Positions 53,767 through 63,978 are shown, counted from the first letter of the stretch. The stretch is 64,000 nucleotides of DNA from Cochlodiniinecator piscidefendens (GCF_011326755.1 NZ_JAAOIE010000003.1:186001-250000); one strand, 5' to 3'. Notes: a model not told the origin generated them from the letters alone. Numbers and translations are program-made.

Positions 53767-54495
53767 ATGATGATGAAGCCATTAACCGCCGCATTGACCG
53801 TTTTTACCTATGCCTCGGGGGCACAGGCGGGCACCTATTCTGTGCCTGAAGGGTGCAGTGGGTTTTTGACGGTGCAATCGCGGATGTGCGAAGTGGACCA
53901 CTACTGGCGCTGTGAAGCAGACCCTGAAGGTGTGTTTTGGCGGCTGACGATCCAGTCGGATGGTCCGTCGTTGCTGAGCAAATTGGACAGTGAATACCGT
54001 TGGCTCGAAATGTTTCGCCTGAAAACAGCCCGGCGTGAACAAATGAGCCAAGAAGTTGATCCACAATCCATGTCTGAGCTTTTGGAGACAGGCAGTGACA
54101 GCTGGACCTTTGATCAGGATTGGTTCGAACGTGGTGAGTTTCTAACAACGGAACGCTACAGCGGTTATGATCGCCTAACGGGTGACACGGTTGAGATTGA
54201 CGGCGTTACGCTGCGCCAGACCGAATATCACATGCGATCTGAATTCAGCGCCACGGGCGAAACCTTTGTCGCGACTGGCAATGAATATGTTTACGAGCGG
54301 TTCAACATTTTTCTAGGCGGTATTGGCGTGATCGAAAGTCGCCAAGGCCGCGAAGAGTATGACAATACACCTGTCGAATTTTCGGAGCCGGGGGAGCAAG
54401 GTTTTCTTGCGACTTCGCCGTTGTTTGATTGCGGTGACATTCTATCGGGGCTGGATGTGCCCCTTTCCCAACATGAAGGGACGAGACGACTATGA
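53767..54495 (+). CDS. Secreted protein of unknown function between gltD and gltB
   Basis: A 242-residue protein with a signal peptide (MMMKPLTAALTVFTYASG, ending AQA/GTY, about 22 residues). The mature part starts CSGFLTVQSRMCEVDHYWRC with three cysteines and has a fourth in PLFDCGDI near the end, so two disulfides are possible. It is beta-rich, with tyrosines and glutamates; no known family recognised. Its stop overlaps the gltB start by 4 nt (ATGA), so it is translated with gltB. Why an exported protein is coupled to a cytoplasmic enzyme is unclear. Confidence 0.65.
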   Translation: MMMKPLTAALTVFTYASGAQAGTYSVPEGCSGFLTVQSRMCEVDHYWRCEADPEGVFWRLTIQSDGPSLLSKLDSEYRWLEMFRLKTARREQMSQEVDPQSMSELLETGSDSWTFDQDWFERGEFLTTERYSGYDRLTGDTVEIDGVTLRQTEYHMRSEFSATGETFVATGNEYVYERFNIFLGGIGVIESRQGREEYDNTPVEFSEPGEQGFLATSPLFDCGDILSGLDVPLSQHEGTRRL

Positions 54496-57400
54496 CCAAA
54501 TTTGACGCAACCTGGGTGGCAGCAGAAGAAGCAAAACGCAAATGGATGGCCGAAAATGGTCTCTATGATGAGCAGGAGGAACATTCGTCCTGTGGCGTTG
54601 GGCTCGTTGCGTCAATTGATGGTCAACCCAGCCGCAAGGTGGTTGATGCGGGTATCGCCGCCCTAAAGGCGATTTGGCACCGTGGGGCTGTTGATGCGGA
54701 CGGCAAAACCGGCGATGGCGCGGGTATTCACGTCCAAATCCCAGTGCCGTTCTTTTACGATCAGATTGAACGTACGGGGCATACTCCGCGTATGGATGAA
54801 CTGGTTGCGGTGGGGCAGGTGTTTTTGCCACGGACCGATTTTGGGGCGCAGGAAACGTGTCGCACGATCGTTGAAACCGAAGTTCTGAAAATGGGCTATT
54901 ACATCTATGGCTGGCGTCATGTGCCGGTCGATGTAAGCTGTCTGGGCGAAAAAGCGAACGCAACGCGCCCGGAAATCGAACAGATTTTGATCAGCAATTC
55001 CAAAGGTGTAGACGAAGAAACTTTTGAGCGCGAGTTGTATGTGATCCGCCGCCGGATTGAAAAAGCAGCCAATGCGGCGCATGTGGCCGGGCTTTATATT
55101 GCGTCGTTGTCGTGCCGGTCTTTGATCTACAAAGGCATGATGTTGGCAGAGCAGGTTGCCGTGTTTTACCCGGACCTGATGGACGAGCGGTTTAAGTCGA
55201 ACTTTGCGATTTATCACCAGCGGTATTCGACGAATACTTTCCCGCAGTGGTGGTTGGCACAGCCCTTCCGCATGTTGGCGCATAACGGCGAAATCAACAC
55301 GCTGAAGGGCAACCTGAACTGGATGAAAAGCCACGAAATCCGCATGGCGTCTGCGTCATTTGGGGATTTTGCTGAGGATATCAAACCGATTGTTGCGGGG
55401 GGGTCGTCGGATTCTGCTGCGCTTGACAGTGTGTTTGAGGTGATGGTGCGCGCTGGACGTTCTGCGCCGATGGCAAAAACGATGATGGTGCCGGAAAGCT
55501 GGTCCAAACAAGCGGTGGAATTGCCACAAAGCTGGCGGGATATGTATTCCTATTGCAACTCTGTGATGGAGCCATGGGATGGCCCTGCGGCGTTGGCGAT
55601 GACGGATGGGCGTTGGGTGTGTGCCGGGCTTGATCGTAACGGTCTGCGTCCAATGCGCTATGTTGTGACTGGTGATGGGCTGCTGATTTCAGGCTCTGAG
55701 GCCGGCATGATCCCGATTGATGAGGCGACCGTCGTCGAAAAAGGCGCGCTTGGCCCCGGTCAGATGATTGCGGTTGATCTACAGGACGGCGCATTGTTTC
55801 GTGACGCTGAAATCAAAGACAAGCTGGCTGAAGCACAGCCATTTGGTGATTGGGTCGGTCGTATTCATGAATTGGAAGAGACCCTTTCAAAGGTTTCGGA
55901 AGAGCCAATGTTTGATGGTGCGGATTTGCGCAAACGTCAGATTGCTGCGGGATATTCTATCGAGGAACTGGAACAAATTCTTGCGCCTATGGCTGAAGAT
56001 GGGAAAGAGGCGCTTGCGTCGATGGGGGATGATACGCCGTCGGCTGTTTTGTCGAATCAGTATCGCCCACTGAGCCATTTCTTCCGCCAGAACTTTAGCC
56101 AGGTCACAAACCCACCGATCGATAGTTTGCGTGAATTCCGGGTGATGTCACTGAAGACCCGCTTTGGGAACCTGAAAAACGTGCTGGACGAAGACGGCAG
56201 CCAAACAGAAATCATTGTTTTGGAAAGCCCATTTGTCGGCAACAGCCAGTTCGATATGCTGATTTCGCAATTCCACGATCCAGTGGTTGAAATCAATTGC
56301 ACCTTTGCCAAAGGCGAAACTTTGTCAGACGCGCTTGCACGTGTGCGGGCCGAAGCCGAAGAGGCGGTTCAATCTGGGGCAGGGCACCTTGTGCTGACGG
56401 ATCAGGCGCAAAACGAAGCGCAGATCGCAATGCCGATGATTTTGGCAACCTCTGCGGTGCATAGCCATCTGACACGCAAAGGATTGCGGACCTTCTGTTC
56501 GTTGAATGTCCGGGCGGCGGAATGTGTGGATGCGCATTATTTCGCGGTGTTGATTGGGTGTGGTGCAACGGTCGTGAACGCCTATCTGGCCGAAGATTCA
56601 CTCGCGGATCGGATTGAACGTGGCCTGCTGGATTGCACGTTGACCGAAGCGGTTGCGCGCTACCGCAATGCGATTGATCAGGGCTTGCTAAAGATCATGG
56701 CGAAGATGGGGATTTCCGTTGTGTCATCCTATCGCGGTGGTCTGAACTTTGAAGCTGTGGGTCTGTCGCGCGCCATGTGCGCGGAGTTTTTCCCGGGCAT
56801 GACCAGCCGTATTTCAGGGATTGGTGTAACCGGCATTCAGCGCAAAGTCGAACAAATCCACGCCAAAGGTTGGCTGGGTGGCCAAGATATTTTGCCGATT
56901 GGCGGATTTTACAAAGCACGTAAATCTGGTGAAACCCACGCGTGGGAAGCGCAATCCATGCATATGATGCAGATGGCGTGCAACCGGTCATCTTACGAAA
57001 TGTGGAAGCAATATTCTGCAAAGATGCAAAGCAATCCACCGATTAACCTGCGGGATTTGCTGGATATTAAACCACTTGGAACGCCTGTCCCGATTGAAGA
57101 AGTCGAAAGCATTACATCAATTCGGAAGCGTTTTGTGACGCCTGGGATGTCCCTGGGTGCGCTGAGCCCTGAGGCGCATAAAACGCTGAATGTTGCGATG
57201 AATCGGATTGGTGCAAAGTCTGACAGTGGTGAGGGCGGCGAAGATCCGGCGCATTTCCACCCTGAGCCAAATGGCGACAACCCATCGGCAAAGATTAAGC
57301 AGGTTGCGTCAGGTCGTTTTGGTGTAACTGCGGAATATCTGAACCAGTGTGAAGAGCTGGAAATCAAAGTGGCCCAAGGTGCAAAGCCGGGTGAGGGTGG

Positions 57401-59018
57401 TCAGCTGCCGGGGATGAAAGTCACCGATTTGATCGCGCGTCTGCGTCATTCTACCAAGGGTGTGACGTTGATTTCACCGCCACCGCACCACGATATCTAT
57501 TCGATCGAAGACCTTGCACAGTTGATCTATGATCTGAAACAGATCAACCCACGCTGCAAAGTCACCGTGAAACTGGTTGCGTCCTCTGGCGTGGGGACCA
57601 TCGCTGCGGGTGTTGCAAAGGCGAAAGCCGACGTGATCTTGGTCTCTGGCCACAACGGTGGCACCGGAGCGTCGCCAGCGACGTCGATCAAATATGCGGG
57701 TCTTCCGTGGGAAATGGGCCTGACGGAGGCGCATCAGGTGTTGGCAATGAACAACCTGCGCGAGCGGGTAACATTGCGGACAGACGGTGGTTTGCGCACT
57801 GGGCGTGATGTCGTCATGGCGGCGATGTTGGGCGCAGAAGAATATGGTATCGGTACTGCGGCCCTGATCGCGATGGGATGTATCATGGTGCGTCAGTGCC
57901 AGAGCAACACCTGCCCAGTGGGGGTCTGTACCCAAGACGAAGGTCTGCGTGCAAAGTTCACCGGGAATGCGGATAAGGTTGTGAACCTGATTACGTTCTA
58001 TGCGACTGAAGTGCGTGAATTGCTGGCCTCTATCGGGGCGCGGTCACTGGATGAGGTGATTGGGCGTGCGGATCTGCTGACGCAGGTTTCACGGGGGTCT
58101 GCGCATTTGGATGATCTCGACCTTAACCCGTTGTTGATCACCGTTGATGGCGCCGAAAGCATCGTTTACAACCGGGATAAGCCGCGCAATGCGGTGCCAG
58201 ATACTTTGGATGCTGAGATCGTCAAAGACGCGGCACGGTTCCTGAATGATCGTGAAAAGATGCAGCTGTCTTATGCTGTTCAGAACACGCATCGGACTGT
58301 GGGGACGCGGGTTTCTAGCCACATCGTACAGAACTTTGGCATGCGCAATGATCTGCAGCCGGATCATCTGACGGTTAAATTGACAGGATCTGCTGGTCAG
58401 GCATTGGGTGCGTTTGCGGCACCGGGGCTAAAGATCGAAGTGTCTGGGGACGCCAACGATTATGTGGGCAAAGGTCTGTCTGGGGGTACGGTTGTTGTGC
58501 GCCCTTCTATGGCGAGCCCGTTGGTGGCCGCAGATAACACGATCATTGGCAATACCGTGCTTTATGGTGCGACAGACGGATATCTGTTTGCTGCCGGTCG
58601 TGCGGGTGAACGGTTCGGCGTGCGGAACTCTGGCGCGAAAGTTGTGATCGAAGGCTGTGGATCAAACGGTTGTGAATATATGACCGGCGGCGTCGCTGTG
58701 ATCCTTGGGTCAATTGGTGCAAACTTTGGCGCAGGTATGACAGGCGGTATGGCCTATCTCTATGACCCGCAGGGTGAGGCGCAAAAACTGATGAACATGG
58801 AAACATTGGTGACCTGCCCTGTGACGGTTGAGCATTGGGAAACCCAACTTAAAGGTTTGATTGAACGTCATGCTGTCGAAACCGGGAGCCGTAAAGCTGC
58901 TGAGATATTGCAGCATTGGGATCTTGAGAAGACTAACTTCGTTCAGGTGTGCCCAACAGAAATGTTGGTGCATCTACCAGCCCCGCTTGGAATTGAAGAG
59001 ACCGCCCAATCAGCGTGA
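54492..59018 (+). CDS. gltB: Glutamate synthase (NADPH) large subunit
   Basis: A 1508-residue enzyme that makes two glutamates from glutamine and 2-oxoglutarate. A 33-residue propeptide precedes the glutaminase nucleophile Cys34 (HSSCGVGLVASIDG). Next come the central domain, the FMN-binding synthase domain (KPGEGGQLPGMKVTDLIARL, SGHNGGTGASPATSIKYAGL), the 3Fe-4S cysteines in CIMVRQCQSNTCPVGVC, and the C-terminal beta-helix (GKGLSGGTVVVRP, EGCGSNGCEYMTGGVAVILG). Full family length. Acts with GltD. Confidence 0.97.
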   Translation: MTKFDATWVAAEEAKRKWMAENGLYDEQEEHSSCGVGLVASIDGQPSRKVVDAGIAALKAIWHRGAVDADGKTGDGAGIHVQIPVPFFYDQIERTGHTPRMDELVAVGQVFLPRTDFGAQETCRTIVETEVLKMGYYIYGWRHVPVDVSCLGEKANATRPEIEQILISNSKGVDEETFERELYVIRRRIEKAANAAHVAGLYIASLSCRSLIYKGMMLAEQVAVFYPDLMDERFKSNFAIYHQRYSTNTFPQWWLAQPFRMLAHNGEINTLKGNLNWMKSHEIRMASASFGDFAEDIKPIVAGGSSDSAALDSVFEVMVRAGRSAPMAKTMMVPESWSKQAVELPQSWRDMYSYCNSVMEPWDGPAALAMTDGRWVCAGLDRNGLRPMRYVVTGDGLLISGSEAGMIPIDEATVVEKGALGPGQMIAVDLQDGALFRDAEIKDKLAEAQPFGDWVGRIHELEETLSKVSEEPMFDGADLRKRQIAAGYSIEELEQILAPMAEDGKEALASMGDDTPSAVLSNQYRPLSHFFRQNFSQVTNPPIDSLREFRVMSLKTRFGNLKNVLDEDGSQTEIIVLESPFVGNSQFDMLISQFHDPVVEINCTFAKGETLSDALARVRAEAEEAVQSGAGHLVLTDQAQNEAQIAMPMILATSAVHSHLTRKGLRTFCSLNVRAAECVDAHYFAVLIGCGATVVNAYLAEDSLADRIERGLLDCTLTEAVARYRNAIDQGLLKIMAKMGISVVSSYRGGLNFEAVGLSRAMCAEFFPGMTSRISGIGVTGIQRKVEQIHAKGWLGGQDILPIGGFYKARKSGETHAWEAQSMHMMQMACNRSSYEMWKQYSAKMQSNPPINLRDLLDIKPLGTPVPIEEVESITSIRKRFVTPGMSLGALSPEAHKTLNVAMNRIGAKSDSGEGGEDPAHFHPEPNGDNPSAKIKQVASGRFGVTAEYLNQCEELEIKVAQGAKPGEGGQLPGMKVTDLIARLRHSTKGVTLISPPPHHDIYSIEDLAQLIYDLKQINPRCKVTVKLVASSGVGTIAAGVAKAKADVILVSGHNGGTGASPATSIKYAGLPWEMGLTEAHQVLAMNNLRERVTLRTDGGLRTGRDVVMAAMLGAEEYGIGTAALIAMGCIMVRQCQSNTCPVGVCTQDEGLRAKFTGNADKVVNLITFYATEVRELLASIGARSLDEVIGRADLLTQVSRGSAHLDDLDLNPLLITVDGAESIVYNRDKPRNAVPDTLDAEIVKDAARFLNDREKMQLSYAVQNTHRTVGTRVSSHIVQNFGMRNDLQPDHLTVKLTGSAGQALGAFAAPGLKIEVSGDANDYVGKGLSGGTVVVRPSMASPLVAADNTIIGNTVLYGATDGYLFAAGRAGERFGVRNSGAKVVIEGCGSNGCEYMTGGVAVILGSIGANFGAGMTGGMAYLYDPQGEAQKLMNMETLVTCPVTVEHWETQLKGLIERHAVETGSRKAAEILQHWDLEKTNFVQVCPTEMLVHLPAPLGIEETAQSA

Positions 59019-59037
59019 TCAGTTCTAATTAAAGTTG

Positions 59038-59067
59038 AAAAGGCGCGGTGAGTTTCACCGCGCCTTT
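59038..59067. terminator. gltB: Terminator after gltB
   Basis: AAAAGGCGCGGTGA pairs with TCACCGCGCCTTTT around GTT, about 20 nt after the gltB stop. The T-run is short (four), but the stem is long and GC-rich. Confidence 0.8.
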
Positions 59068-59171
59068 TGCGTCCTATGTTTTGACTGAATGGTCAATCTG
59101 GCTTAGCCTGATACCTATTCTTTGATACTCCTTTGTTTTCATCGCGATAAAATGCAGAAGGCCCGTTTCTT

Positions 59172-60899
59172 GTGAAGCATGATGCTGAACTTAATCTCGA
59201 GATATTAGACCGGATCTACGATGTTGCGGTGGACCCTGCGCGACTAGAAGAACTCGTTGATAGCTGGGAAGAGCATTTTAGCCCGTTACGGTTGTTAAAC
59301 CCCGAATGGGAAGGGACGGGCGATCAGGCCTTCACCCACTTTTCGCGATTGGGATTGCTACTGGATCGATTACCACAGGATAATCACAACGATATCACCG
59401 ATGAGGCAGGTACCTTGGCTGCGCTTGTTGTTTCTCCGGACTTGATTGTTCAGAGTGCAAATGCGGCCGCACGTGAATTGTTGGGGGTTTGCGAAGGCGA
59501 GAAGCCGCAAAATTTGCCGATTGATGAGGACTCATATGCGGCGCTTCTACATGGAATAAAACAAGCATTGCGCCATGATGGAACGGCGCATTTTATGCGG
59601 TTTCGTATATTGGATAATGAACGATTTGTTGTTGTTCAAATACGTGCACTAAACGCACCAAACGGGCAGCGAAATGCGTTGATCGTGACCTCAATCCTCG
59701 CTTGGCAAGAGACATTTGGTGACGCGATAAAGGGCGTTTTCGATCTCTCCCAAAGCGAAGTCGAAATTGTACGCTGTATGGTCGAAGGGCACACAATAAA
59801 GTCTATTGCCGCAAAACGGGGGCGTTCCGAGGCAACGGTACGCACACAAATCCGGTCAATTTATGAAAAGACAGAGACCCGATCACAGGCGGAACTGGTG
59901 CGCATTTCGTTGTCATTGATGGATATGGTGAAAACCACAGGGGGAAGTGAGCCACATTCTTATGTTCCATCTGATGGAAAAGATATTCTAGGCCCCAATG
60001 TGTTCCAGAGCATTCCGCGCCCATCCAAGCGTTGGATGGATTACATTGTTTATGGTGATCTGACAGGCGCGCCTGTCTTGTATTTGCCGTCCGATTTAGG
60101 GCTAATCCGTGTGCCCGCCAGGATTGAGTCATTGCTAAAGGTGCAGGGCATAAAAATGATTGTGCCGATCCGCGCCGGTTATGGCCGCTCGACTCCAATC
60201 GAAACGACGGAGAATTATGAGGATTTGATCGCAGCAGATTTTGCGGCGTTGTTGGATCATTTTGACATAGAGCAGTGTCCGATATTGGCACAAACGTCTG
60301 ATTTTTGTTTTGCGACATTATTCGCTGCCCGACATCCCGAACGGGTGAGCGCTATTGTGACCTGCGCACCACCGTTCCCGTTTTGGAAGCGAGAACAATT
60401 CGAACGTATGGATAAATGGTATCGCTTCATCTTGGCGAATGCACGGTTTGCACCGCGCGTGTTGCCTTACATGGTGAAGGCTGGTTTTTTTCTGGCACGC
60501 TCTATCGGGAAACGTGGGTTTTTGAATGCCGTGTTTTCGAACAGCGATGCTGACAAAGCTGTGTTCGCAAACCAAGAGGTTTTCGATGCGATGGCGCTTG
60601 GCTCTGAGGTGACTTTATCGCATTGGCATAGCGCGCACGTGGCATTTGCCTGCGAAGTAACGCTTCATGCGGGGCAGAATTGGGGTAATGATCTTGCTCA
60701 GCTAGAAGGTCAAATTCCAGTTACAGCCTTTATCGGTTTGGATGGTCCTATGATGCCGCAACAAACTTTTGACGAGATACAACAAAAATACCCCTGGATT
60801 GAATACAAAGTCATGCCAGACGCGGGGGAGTTGTTATTGTTTAAATATTGGCCCGAAGTGCTGGAATACCTTACCCCGTTTTTGCAACGAAAATCCTAG
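59172..60899 (+). CDS. LuxR-type regulator fused to an alpha/beta hydrolase-like domain
   Basis: A 575-residue protein. Residues about 1-175 are a PAS-like sensor (LAALVVSPDLIVQSANAAAR). Residues about 190-255 form a LuxR-type HTH (LSQSEVEIVRCMVEGHTIKS, then EATVRTQIRSIYEKTETRSQ). Residues about 285-575 resemble an alpha/beta hydrolase (PIRAGYGRSTPIETTENYED, FAARHPERVSAIVTCAPPFP). The nucleophile elbow reads AQTSDFC in place of GxSxGG (Ser about 375). FIGLDGPMMP keeps an Asp, but the C-terminal His position reads DAGELLLF. It is probably a ligand sensor rather than a hydrolase. GTG start at 59172. Confidence 0.8.
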   Translation: MKHDAELNLEILDRIYDVAVDPARLEELVDSWEEHFSPLRLLNPEWEGTGDQAFTHFSRLGLLLDRLPQDNHNDITDEAGTLAALVVSPDLIVQSANAAARELLGVCEGEKPQNLPIDEDSYAALLHGIKQALRHDGTAHFMRFRILDNERFVVVQIRALNAPNGQRNALIVTSILAWQETFGDAIKGVFDLSQSEVEIVRCMVEGHTIKSIAAKRGRSEATVRTQIRSIYEKTETRSQAELVRISLSLMDMVKTTGGSEPHSYVPSDGKDILGPNVFQSIPRPSKRWMDYIVYGDLTGAPVLYLPSDLGLIRVPARIESLLKVQGIKMIVPIRAGYGRSTPIETTENYEDLIAADFAALLDHFDIEQCPILAQTSDFCFATLFAARHPERVSAIVTCAPPFPFWKREQFERMDKWYRFILANARFAPRVLPYMVKAGFFLARSIGKRGFLNAVFSNSDADKAVFANQEVFDAMALGSEVTLSHWHSAHVAFACEVTLHAGQNWGNDLAQLEGQIPVTAFIGLDGPMMPQQTFDEIQQKYPWIEYKVMPDAGELLLFKYWPEVLEYLTPFLQRKS

Positions 60900-60980
60900 T
60901 TTAAGGGCGCTATACCACATTTGAGGTATGACGCCCTGCCGCATCACCGCCATTCTGTACCTTATATTTTACAAAAATGA

Positions 60981-61385
60981 ATGAGCAAAAAAATGGATTT
61001 TTTATCCGAGACATCGCCGTTTTTCGCGGATGTTACTTTATCCTCTCTCGGGATATTGGATGTGATTGGGGTGGTTGGGTTTGGCCTGTATTTAACAAAC
61101 TACACCCTCGTTACTTTTCAAAAAATTGACAGCCGGGGTATTACGTTCTTCCTCGTGAATATCATCGCTGCGAGTTGTGTGCTGACCAGTTTAGTGCAGA
61201 ACTTTAACTTAGCTTCCGCACTCATTCAAATATTTTGGATTTGTTTGGGGGTGGTGGCCGTAACGCTTCGATTGTTACCTGGCCGTCAGGTGGCGCTTTT
61301 AACGGAGAGCGCTACCAAAAATTCTGTTGTTGATGTCACAAATGAAGACGATGACGCCATCGTTCCACTGTTTGCAGCGCAGTAA
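60981..61385 (+). CDS. Small membrane protein (CBU_0592-like)
   Basis: A 134-residue protein with three hydrophobic segments (about 22-42, 53-72 and 78-97), beginning with LGILDVIGVVGFGLYLTNYT and including SRGITFFLVNIIAASCVLTS. The pattern resembles the CBU_0592 family of short membrane proteins, which has no known function. The C-terminal 35 residues are acidic and soluble. No strong ribosome-binding site is seen before ATG 60981. Located just upstream of mtgA. Confidence 0.55.
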   Translation: MSKKMDFLSETSPFFADVTLSSLGILDVIGVVGFGLYLTNYTLVTFQKIDSRGITFFLVNIIAASCVLTSLVQNFNLASALIQIFWICLGVVAVTLRLLPGRQVALLTESATKNSVVDVTNEDDDAIVPLFAAQ

Positions 61386-61448
61386 TTTGTCTGAGCGCCC
61401 TTGACGATAGGACATGCTTCATGGCTATGGTCAGGGGTGGCAAAGACA

Positions 61449-62183
61449 GTGAAAAAAAACCGCCGGAGCGGCAAAAAGAAACAAAAACAGACACGGGCCC
61501 CATGGTGGCAGCGGGTGCTTTTTTGGTTGCGCAAGTGGTTGTTGCGGGGAGGGCTCGGCGTGGTTGTTTTTATTGCAACGTTTGTATTGCTGTTTTCCGT
61601 TGTAAACCCGCCAACCAATCACACGATTTGGAGCGAAGGCCAAAGATTAGGCCAAGTGGATCAGCAATGGATTCCGATTGAAGAAATGTCCCCTCATGTA
61701 GCCCTGTCTGCTATTGCATCAGAAGATGTGAATTTTTGCAATCACTGGGGTTTTGATATGACGGCAATACGGGCAGCTTTGGCCGAGGGGAGCCGCCGTG
61801 GTGCGTCAACGATTACCCAGCAAACAGTCAAAAATGTTTACCTATGGCAAGGGCGCAGTTGGGTACGTAAAGCGTTGGAGGCTGTATTAACACCAATGGT
61901 CGAACTGGTGTGGTCCAAGCAACGTATTTTGGAAGTTTATTTGAACATAGCAGAATTTGATGAAGGTGTTTTTGGTATCGAAGCCGCGTCGCATCATTAT
62001 TTCCGCATTTCTCCGTCTGAATTGTCGGCGCGGCAGGCGGCATTGCTCATTGCGTTACTCCCAAATCCTAAGGTTCGCTCAGCAAGTTCACCGTCATCTG
62101 CAACATCTTCGCGTGCGACATCCATTATGGACGGGGCTGCAACCATTCGCCGGGATGACCGTTCTGCGTGTTTCGAGAGTTGA
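61449..62183 (+). CDS. mtgA: Monofunctional biosynthetic peptidoglycan transglycosylase
   Basis: A protein of about 244 residues. A basic N-terminus and one membrane helix (GGLGVVVFIATFVLLFSVV) precede the GT51 domain: AIASEDVNFCNHWGFD with the catalytic Glu, RRGASTITQQTVKNVYLWQG, and WSKQRILEVYLNIAEFDEGV. It polymerises lipid II into glycan strands. The start is uncertain: GTG 61449 or 61437 fit; TTG 61401 adds 16 residues. The extreme C-terminus is Ser/Ala-rich. Confidence 0.9.
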   Translation: MKKNRRSGKKKQKQTRAPWWQRVLFWLRKWLLRGGLGVVVFIATFVLLFSVVNPPTNHTIWSEGQRLGQVDQQWIPIEEMSPHVALSAIASEDVNFCNHWGFDMTAIRAALAEGSRRGASTITQQTVKNVYLWQGRSWVRKALEAVLTPMVELVWSKQRILEVYLNIAEFDEGVFGIEAASHHYFRISPSELSARQAALLIALLPNPKVRSASSPSSATSSRATSIMDGAATIRRDDRSACFES

Positions 62184-62244
62184 ATTCTGCGGCAAATCGG
62201 GTCAAATGATGTAAAACAATTAAAACAGATCGAGTCCCGCGCCC

Positions 62245-62910
62245 ATGAACCGGCTATTTCACGTCCCGCTTTCCCCATTCTGCCGCAAAGTCCGCCTGAG
62301 TCTTGCGGAAAAAAAGATCGAAGTTGAACTGGTGGAAGAGCGGTATTGGGAACAGGGGAGCGATTTTCTGCAGCGCAATCCTGCTGGGAAAGTCCCTGTT
62401 TTAAAGATGGATGGGCGGCACTTTTCCGAAAGCGCTGCAATTTGTGAATACATCGAAGAAAAGCACCCCAGTCCGCCTCTGATGCCCACGAATGCTGAAG
62501 GGAAGTATGAAGTGCGCCGTTTGGTGAGCTGGTTTGATGATAAATTCTACAACGACGTGTCATTTAGGCTGTTGAATGAACGGGTCAACAAAAAGATCAT
62601 GAATCAGGGGTATCCGGATTCAAAAAACGTGAAACTAGGGGCGCAGAAGATTAAGTATCATCTCGATTATATGGGATGGTTGCTGGATCAACGTCGTTGG
62701 CTGGCGGGGGATCAAATGAGCCTGGCTGATTTTGCAGCTGCGTCGCATTTGTCGTGTTTAGATTACATCAGTGACGTTGACTGGAACCGCAACGCTAACG
62801 TGCGCGACTGGTATTCGAAAATTAAATCACGTCCGGCATTTCGTTCGATTCTCGCTGACCAAGTTCCTGGTTTCCCACCACCTGCGCATTATGCGGATCT
62901 TGATTTTTAA
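62245..62910 (+). CDS. Glutathione S-transferase family protein
   Basis: A 221-residue protein. The N-terminal thioredoxin-fold begins FHVPLSPFCRKVRLSLAEKK, with SPFC at the active-site position (Ser/Cys), then NPAGKVPVLKMDG (cis-Pro) and ESAAICEYIEE; a helical C-terminal domain follows (WLAGDQMSLADFAAASHLSC). Function may be conjugation, thiol transfer or reduction; the substrate is not clear. It is 22 nt before queG and on the same strand, possibly co-transcribed. Confidence 0.85.
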   Translation: MNRLFHVPLSPFCRKVRLSLAEKKIEVELVEERYWEQGSDFLQRNPAGKVPVLKMDGRHFSESAAICEYIEEKHPSPPLMPTNAEGKYEVRRLVSWFDDKFYNDVSFRLLNERVNKKIMNQGYPDSKNVKLGAQKIKYHLDYMGWLLDQRRWLAGDQMSLADFAAASHLSCLDYISDVDWNRNANVRDWYSKIKSRPAFRSILADQVPGFPPPAHYADLDF

Positions 62911-62931
62911 TTCCTCTGGAAGGGGGGCCTC

Positions 62932-63963
62932 GTGCCCGATACGCTGAAATCACGGTTAATTGCGCAAGCTAAATACGAAGGCTTTGCCAAAGTTGGGGTG
63001 TGCCGCCCTGACGCAATACCGGAGATTGCAGAGCGTCTATCAACCTTCGTAGAACAGGATCGCCACGGGCAGATGGCATGGATGAAAGAGCGCATGCATT
63101 GGCGTGGGGCGCCTGATGCGTTGTGGCCGGAGGCGCGATCCGTTATAATGCTAGCGGAACCTTATACGCAAGATTTCGACCCACGAGATGTGCTTGCGAT
63201 GAAAGATCGTGGTGCTATTTCTGTGTACGCTCAGCATCGTGACTATCATGATATTGTAAAAAAACGTCTGAAACGGGTGGGGCGTTGGTTGATTGAGCAG
63301 GTTCCTGACGCACAGATCAAAGTGTTCGTGGATACCGCCCCAGTGATGGAAAAACCATTGGCCGCTGCCGCAGGTCTCGGGTGGCAAGGTAAACATACAA
63401 ATCTGCTCTCACGGGATTTGGGGAGCTGGTTTTTTCTGGGGTCAATTTTTACCACTGTTGAATTTCCCACTGATGTAAAATCAGTCGAAAACTGCGGTTC
63501 ATGCCGCGCGTGTCTGGATGCCTGTCCGACCGATGCTTTCCCAGCGCCGTTCCAATTGGATGCACGTCGCTGCATTTCGTACCTAACGATTGAACATCAC
63601 GGCCCTGTGGATGAAGATTTACGCCCCTTGATGGGCAATCATATTTATGGGTGTGATGATTGTTTGGCAGCCTGTCCATGGAACAAATTTGCAGCGACGG
63701 CACATGAGATGCGATACGCGGCAAAAGAAGAATTGATCGCGCCGCAATTGTCGGAACTGGCAGCGCTTGATGATACTGGGTTTCGTGAAAAATTTTCAGG
63801 TTCTCCGATCAAACGTGTTGGGCGCGACCGATTTGTGCGCAACGTGCTTTATGCGATTGGAAATTCGCAAGACATTTCATTGAAGCCCACGGCTTTGGCA
63901 TTGACGAACGATCCCGATGCGACGGTGCGTGATGCCGCCCAATGGGCCGCAGCCCGATTATAA
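62932..63963 (+). CDS. queG: Epoxyqueuosine reductase
   Basis: A 343-residue enzyme of queuosine biosynthesis that reduces epoxyqueuosine in tRNA using cobalamin and two 4Fe-4S clusters. The ligands are [12 protein letters not shown] (about 184) and [11 protein letters not shown] (about 242); [22 protein letters not shown] is a family block, and a HEAT-like C-terminus follows ([20 protein letters not shown]). GTG start at 62932 behind GGAAGGGG. Full length. Confidence 0.94.
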   Translation: MPDTLKSRLIAQAKYEGFAKVGVCRPDAIPEIAERLSTFVEQDRHGQMAWMKERMHWRGAPDALWPEARSVIMLAEPYTQDFDPRDVLAMKDRGAISVYAQHRDYHDIVKKRLKRVGRWLIEQVPDAQIKVFVDTAPVMEKPLAAAAGLGWQGKHTNLLSRDLGSWFFLGSIFTTVEFPTDVKSVENCGSCRACLDACPTDAFPAPFQLDARRCISYLTIEHHGPVDEDLRPLMGNHIYGCDDCLAACPWNKFAATAHEMRYAAKEELIAPQLSELAALDDTGFREKFSGSPIKRVGRDRFVRNVLYAIGNSQDISLKPTALALTNDPDATVRDAAQWAAARL

Positions 63964-63978
63964 ATCAGAGGAAAAACG

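Noticed and set aside
54663-55334. 223-codon minus-strand frame
   Set aside because: Antisense to the gltB glutaminase domain; no ribosome-binding site and no recognisable domain.
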